DNA of 6,542 nucleotides from an uncultured Lachnobacterium sp. (lineage in GTDB: Bacteria; Bacillota; Clostridia; Lachnospirales; Lachnospiraceae). Below, in pieces: positions 4,375 to 6,542 of the stretch. The stretch is from positions 1-6,542 of the forward strand of contig URYB01000153.1 of assembly GCA_900552085.1 (NCBI GenBank), read 5' to 3'. Under the pieces are notes generated by a model. The model had not been told where the DNA came from. It searched no databases and saw only the letters and a list, made by a program, of their open reading frames with translations. Numbering within the stretch: the stretch's first letter is position 1; the number at the start of each line of letters is the position of its first letter. The translations under genes and the position numbers were made by a program.

Positions 4375-6363
4375 TTAATTCTCTTTCCAGTATAATTCGA
4401 TGTTGTCCCCATTTGCCAGTGGCTGCGAAAATTCTGCTTCTTTTCCATTGACTAACGTCGCAATGGCGCGTCCTTTTCCAGCAGACAGATCAAAGGAATA
4501 CCAGTCAAACACATCAACAAAGATATAATTTTGCTTTCCTGTCATGGTCACGGACTCTCCGTTTACCATAACGGTAACAGATCCTTCCGTTTCCTTTGGT
4601 GCTTCCTCTTCTTTCGTTTCCTGAGACTCATCCTCTGCGGACACTTCCGAAGAAGTATCACTTATTGTAGCATTATAACGATTCTCCGGCTCCGGCGCAA
4701 CCCCAAAGGAGAGAACTGTCCAGTCAATCGTAAAATTTTCGTATACAAGCGTGTCAAAATCCGCCAGCCGGTTGTTGACGAGAATCTCATGATCGGTATC
4801 TACTTCCACATCCATGAATTCTGCGACCTGACGCACTGTATAATAATTTCTCGTCTCAATGACATCGCCTTCTTTGATCTCATAAGAACCCGGTTCCAAC
4901 TGTCCATTGACTTCTACAAATTTTGGACAGACAACGGTTTTTCCATTGATGATCACCGTAAGTGTAGACTCATGATACTCCTCTAACTGCTCAACGGTAT
5001 ATACGGCATCTGCTCCCGCTGTGGACGGTTCAATTGTTACCTCACAGTTTGGAATAAGCGGTGTATTGATGTTTGCAGGTCTGCCATTCAATGTCACGAT
5101 GGCGGGTTCTCCGGCCTCGCCTCTTGCAATTCTCGCCGCACCATTTACCACAAAATTGATTGGCACGTCCCGTTTCGGAAAAAGCTCATCATTGGAAATT
5201 CCCGCCTGTAATGCTGCATCCACAATCGTGAGACGATTGTTGTCATATAATTTCAGACGCTCGCCATTGAACTTCATCATAATAAAATTGTTACGCTGCT
5301 CATAATAATTGAGGCAGATTCCAATCGGTGTAACCAAAAGCGGATCTTTGTGGATATCTTCCTGTTCAAAGACAACTTCTTTGAGAACTTCCTCTCCACG
5401 CAATGCCACACGTTCCTCCGGCAGTTCCAGTTTTTTTGCAAGCATCTGCGTAAATCCGTGGATTTTTCCACCGCCTCCTACGACAAAGCAGGCACTGACA
5501 GTCTTATCACCATTCAATTCCATAATCTTTGTGGCTACCTCAGAAGTAATCTTATCTACCGTAGGCTCCACAAGATCCCAGATTTCCTTGGAAGGAATTG
5601 TATGGGAAATGCTCATGATATCTTCATATGTCACTTCCTCTTCTGTCGTCGATGCAAGTTTCATCGCCTCTGCCGTCTTAAAATCCACAAGGAAATGCTG
5701 TACGATCAATTCCGTCAGCTCATCTCCCGCATACGGGATCATACCATACGCAATAATACTTCCTTCTTTCGTCACAGAAATATCGGAAGTTCCGGCGCCC
5801 ACATCAACCAATGCAATATTTAACATGCGGTAATTTTCCGGAATGGCTACATTGATCGCAGCAATTGGCTCCAACGTCATATTGGCAACTGTAAGTCCTG
5901 CCTGTCCTACTGCAGAATACAAACCATCCACAACATCTTCCGGAAGGAATGTTACGATAATATCTTCACCTATTTTTGTTGCTTTATGGTCCTCAAGGCT
6001 TATGAATACTTCGTCATTTAAAAAATATTTCACAACCGAATAGCCCACACAGTAAAACTTATACTGTGTATCATTGGCTTCTTTTAAAATATCCTGTGCC
6101 TTTTCAATTCCCAGCAAATCCAGCGTATGAATATCCTCTCCGGTGACAATGCTCTCCTCCGCATACTCATACTCGACATGTGTGGTAACCGTCTTTAACA
6201 CACGACCAGCGGCTGCAATACACACATCACTCAGCGGTTCATTCAGCTGTGCTTCCAGTTCTGCTTTTACCTGGCTGATAATACGTCCCACCTTACCGAT
6301 GTCATGGATCTGTCCATCCAGCATCGCACGGGTTTCATGCTGCTTCACACACTGTGCTGCCAC
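4375..6363 (-). CDS. FtsA/actin-like ATPase with C-terminal beta-grasp-like repeats, 5'-truncated
   Basis: 662 residues are readable from a GTG at 6363, but this is not a true start. The text VAAQCVKQHETRAMLDGQ aligns with the interior of FtsA-like proteins, after the phosphate-1 strand (DxGT type). In frame, DDKFI precedes it, and the frame continues to a stop near 6406 without a plausible start. About 25 N-terminal residues are missing. Visible actin-fold motifs are phosphate-2 VDVGAGTSD (186-194) and the adenosine motif VVGGGGKIHGF (294-304). Residues 361-560 and 595-662 form an extra region with recurring NG turns (FNGE, VVNG, LNGR, IINGK, VNGQ, VNGE, LVNGK) each ending near GD-x-IE, resembling beta-grasp repeats. 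An acidic Ser/Glu linker (about 556-594) separates the last one. Similar long proteins in Lachnospiraceae are annotated as cell division protein FtsA, though their role is not established. No C-terminal FtsA membrane-targeting helix is seen. Without the phosphate-1 loop this copy would probably not bind ATP. Confidence 0.85.
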   Translation of the reverse strand: MAAQCVKQHETRAMLDGQIHDIGKVGRIISQVKAELEAQLNEPLSDVCIAAAGRVLKTVTTHVEYEYAEESIVTGEDIHTLDLLGIEKAQDILKEANDTQYKFYCVGYSVVKYFLNDEVFISLEDHKATKIGEDIIVTFLPEDVVDGLYSAVGQAGLTVANMTLEPIAAINVAIPENYRMLNIALVDVGAGTSDISVTKEGSIIAYGMIPYAGDELTELIVQHFLVDFKTAEAMKLASTTEEEVTYEDIMSISHTIPSKEIWDLVEPTVDKITSEVATKIMELNGDKTVSACFVVGGGGKIHGFTQMLAKKLELPEERVALRGEEVLKEVVFEQEDIHKDPLLVTPIGICLNYYEQRNNFIMMKFNGERLKLYDNNRLTIVDAALQAGISNDELFPKRDVPINFVVNGAARIARGEAGEPAIVTLNGRPANINTPLIPNCEVTIEPSTAGADAVYTVEQLEEYHESTLTVIINGKTVVCPKFVEVNGQLEPGSYEIKEGDVIETRNYYTVRQVAEFMDVEVDTDHEILVNNRLADFDTLVYENFTIDWTVLSFGVAPEPENRYNATISDTSSEVSAEDESQETKEEEAPKETEGSVTVMVNGESVTMTGKQNYIFVDVFDWYSFDLSAGKGRAIATLVNGKEAEFSQPLANGDNIELYWKEN

Positions 6364-6380
6364 TATAAACTTATCATCTT

Positions 6381-6542
6381 CTGTCCGGTATTTTCGGCGG
6401 CTTTACATTGGGATTTTCCATTGTGACCGCACAAAACTATGGAAGTGGGAATGAGAAACTTTTAAAGAAAAATGTGGCGTCTTCCATAATGCTGGGAATG
6501 ATGACGCCGGTTGTGATCATTTTTGCAGTACTGCTTTTCTTC
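6381..6542 (+). CDS. MATE-family efflux transporter fragment, both ends missing
   Basis: 54 codons run in frame from CTG at 6381 to the right edge and translate to membrane-protein text: LSGIFGGFTLGFSIV, then TAQNYGSGNEKLLKKNVASS, then a hydrophobic helix ending IIFAVLLFF. The combination of a helix, (V/I)-x-A-Q-x-(Y/F)-G-(S/A)-G and a basic loop is typical of the second helix region of MATE multidrug exporters, which carry out Na+- or H+-coupled export. A stop codon in this frame at 6366-6368 and the absence of a start show that the N-terminal roughly 60 residues and the promoter are missing. The 3' end continues beyond the window. It faces away from the FtsA-like gene and shares its breakpoint at about 6380. 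It is either a real truncation or an assembly join. Confidence 0.7.
   Translation, partial: MSGIFGGFTLGFSIVTAQNYGSGNEKLLKKNVASSIMLGMMTPVVIIFAVLLFF

Noticed and set aside
4374..4448. N-terminal extension of the walJ-like protein to an ATG at 4448
   Set aside because: The extra 25 residues do not resemble the family and would overlap the end of the FtsA-like gene; homology starts at 4373.
5309..5833. Plus-strand frames of 157-174 codons opposite the FtsA-like gene
   Set aside because: They are antisense shadows; the minus-strand protein has intact actin-fold motifs across the same bases.
6361..6363. GTG at 6363 as the authentic start of the FtsA-like gene
   Set aside because: No ribosome site is present, the preceding in-frame codons still read like the family, and the essential N-terminal nucleotide-binding strand would be missing.

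Overview
The window looks like a piece of a Clostridia genome, most likely family Lachnospiraceae. The reasons are moderate-to-low GC with AT-rich intergenic DNA, strong AGGAG ribosome sites 7 nt before the starts, a DUF711 (UPF0210)/ACT-domain pair, a WalJ/YycJ-type metallo-beta-lactamase protein, a long FtsA-like protein with extra C-terminal domains, and a BioY transporter under an apparent BirA operator. This assignment is from family knowledge and gene content; no database search was possible.

Layout, right to left because nearly everything is on the minus strand. (1) 4375-6363 is an FtsA/actin-like ATPase missing its N-terminal phosphate-1 strand. (2) 3570-4373 is a walJ-like hydrolase starting 1 nt after it. 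(3) 3271-3555 is an ACT-domain protein. (4) 1880-3244 is a DUF711/UPF0210 protein. These four are tightly spaced (1, 14 and 26 nt) and read as one operon ending in a strong hairpin terminator at 1799-1858. (5) 1341-1879 is a non-coding stretch with two unrelated repeat structures: a GC-rich repeat element around the terminator (1686-1883) and an AT-rich array of ten alternating half-sites (1455-1682). (6) A second transcription unit, bioY (679-1257) overlapping a DUF1284 cysteine-rich protein (270-686) by 8 nt, is driven by a promoter whose -35 box is one arm of a BirA-type operator (1312-1340). (7) The left edge (1-224) has a good minus-strand promoter followed by a frame-disrupted, hairpin-rich remnant that I cannot name.

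The right edge is anomalous. At about 6380 the minus-strand FtsA-like gene and a plus-strand MATE-family transporter fragment abut head to head, each missing its 5' end. This could be a deletion between two divergent genes or an assembly chimera.

Functionally, the biotin unit is self-consistent: biotin-bound BirA would repress uptake of biotin. The larger operon joins an actin-like scaffold, a nuclease-like hydrolase and the DUF711/ACT pair, and its shared purpose is not evident from sequence. No complete known mobile element, CRISPR array, rRNA or tRNA was seen. The most unusual non-coding signal is the 1455-1682 array.
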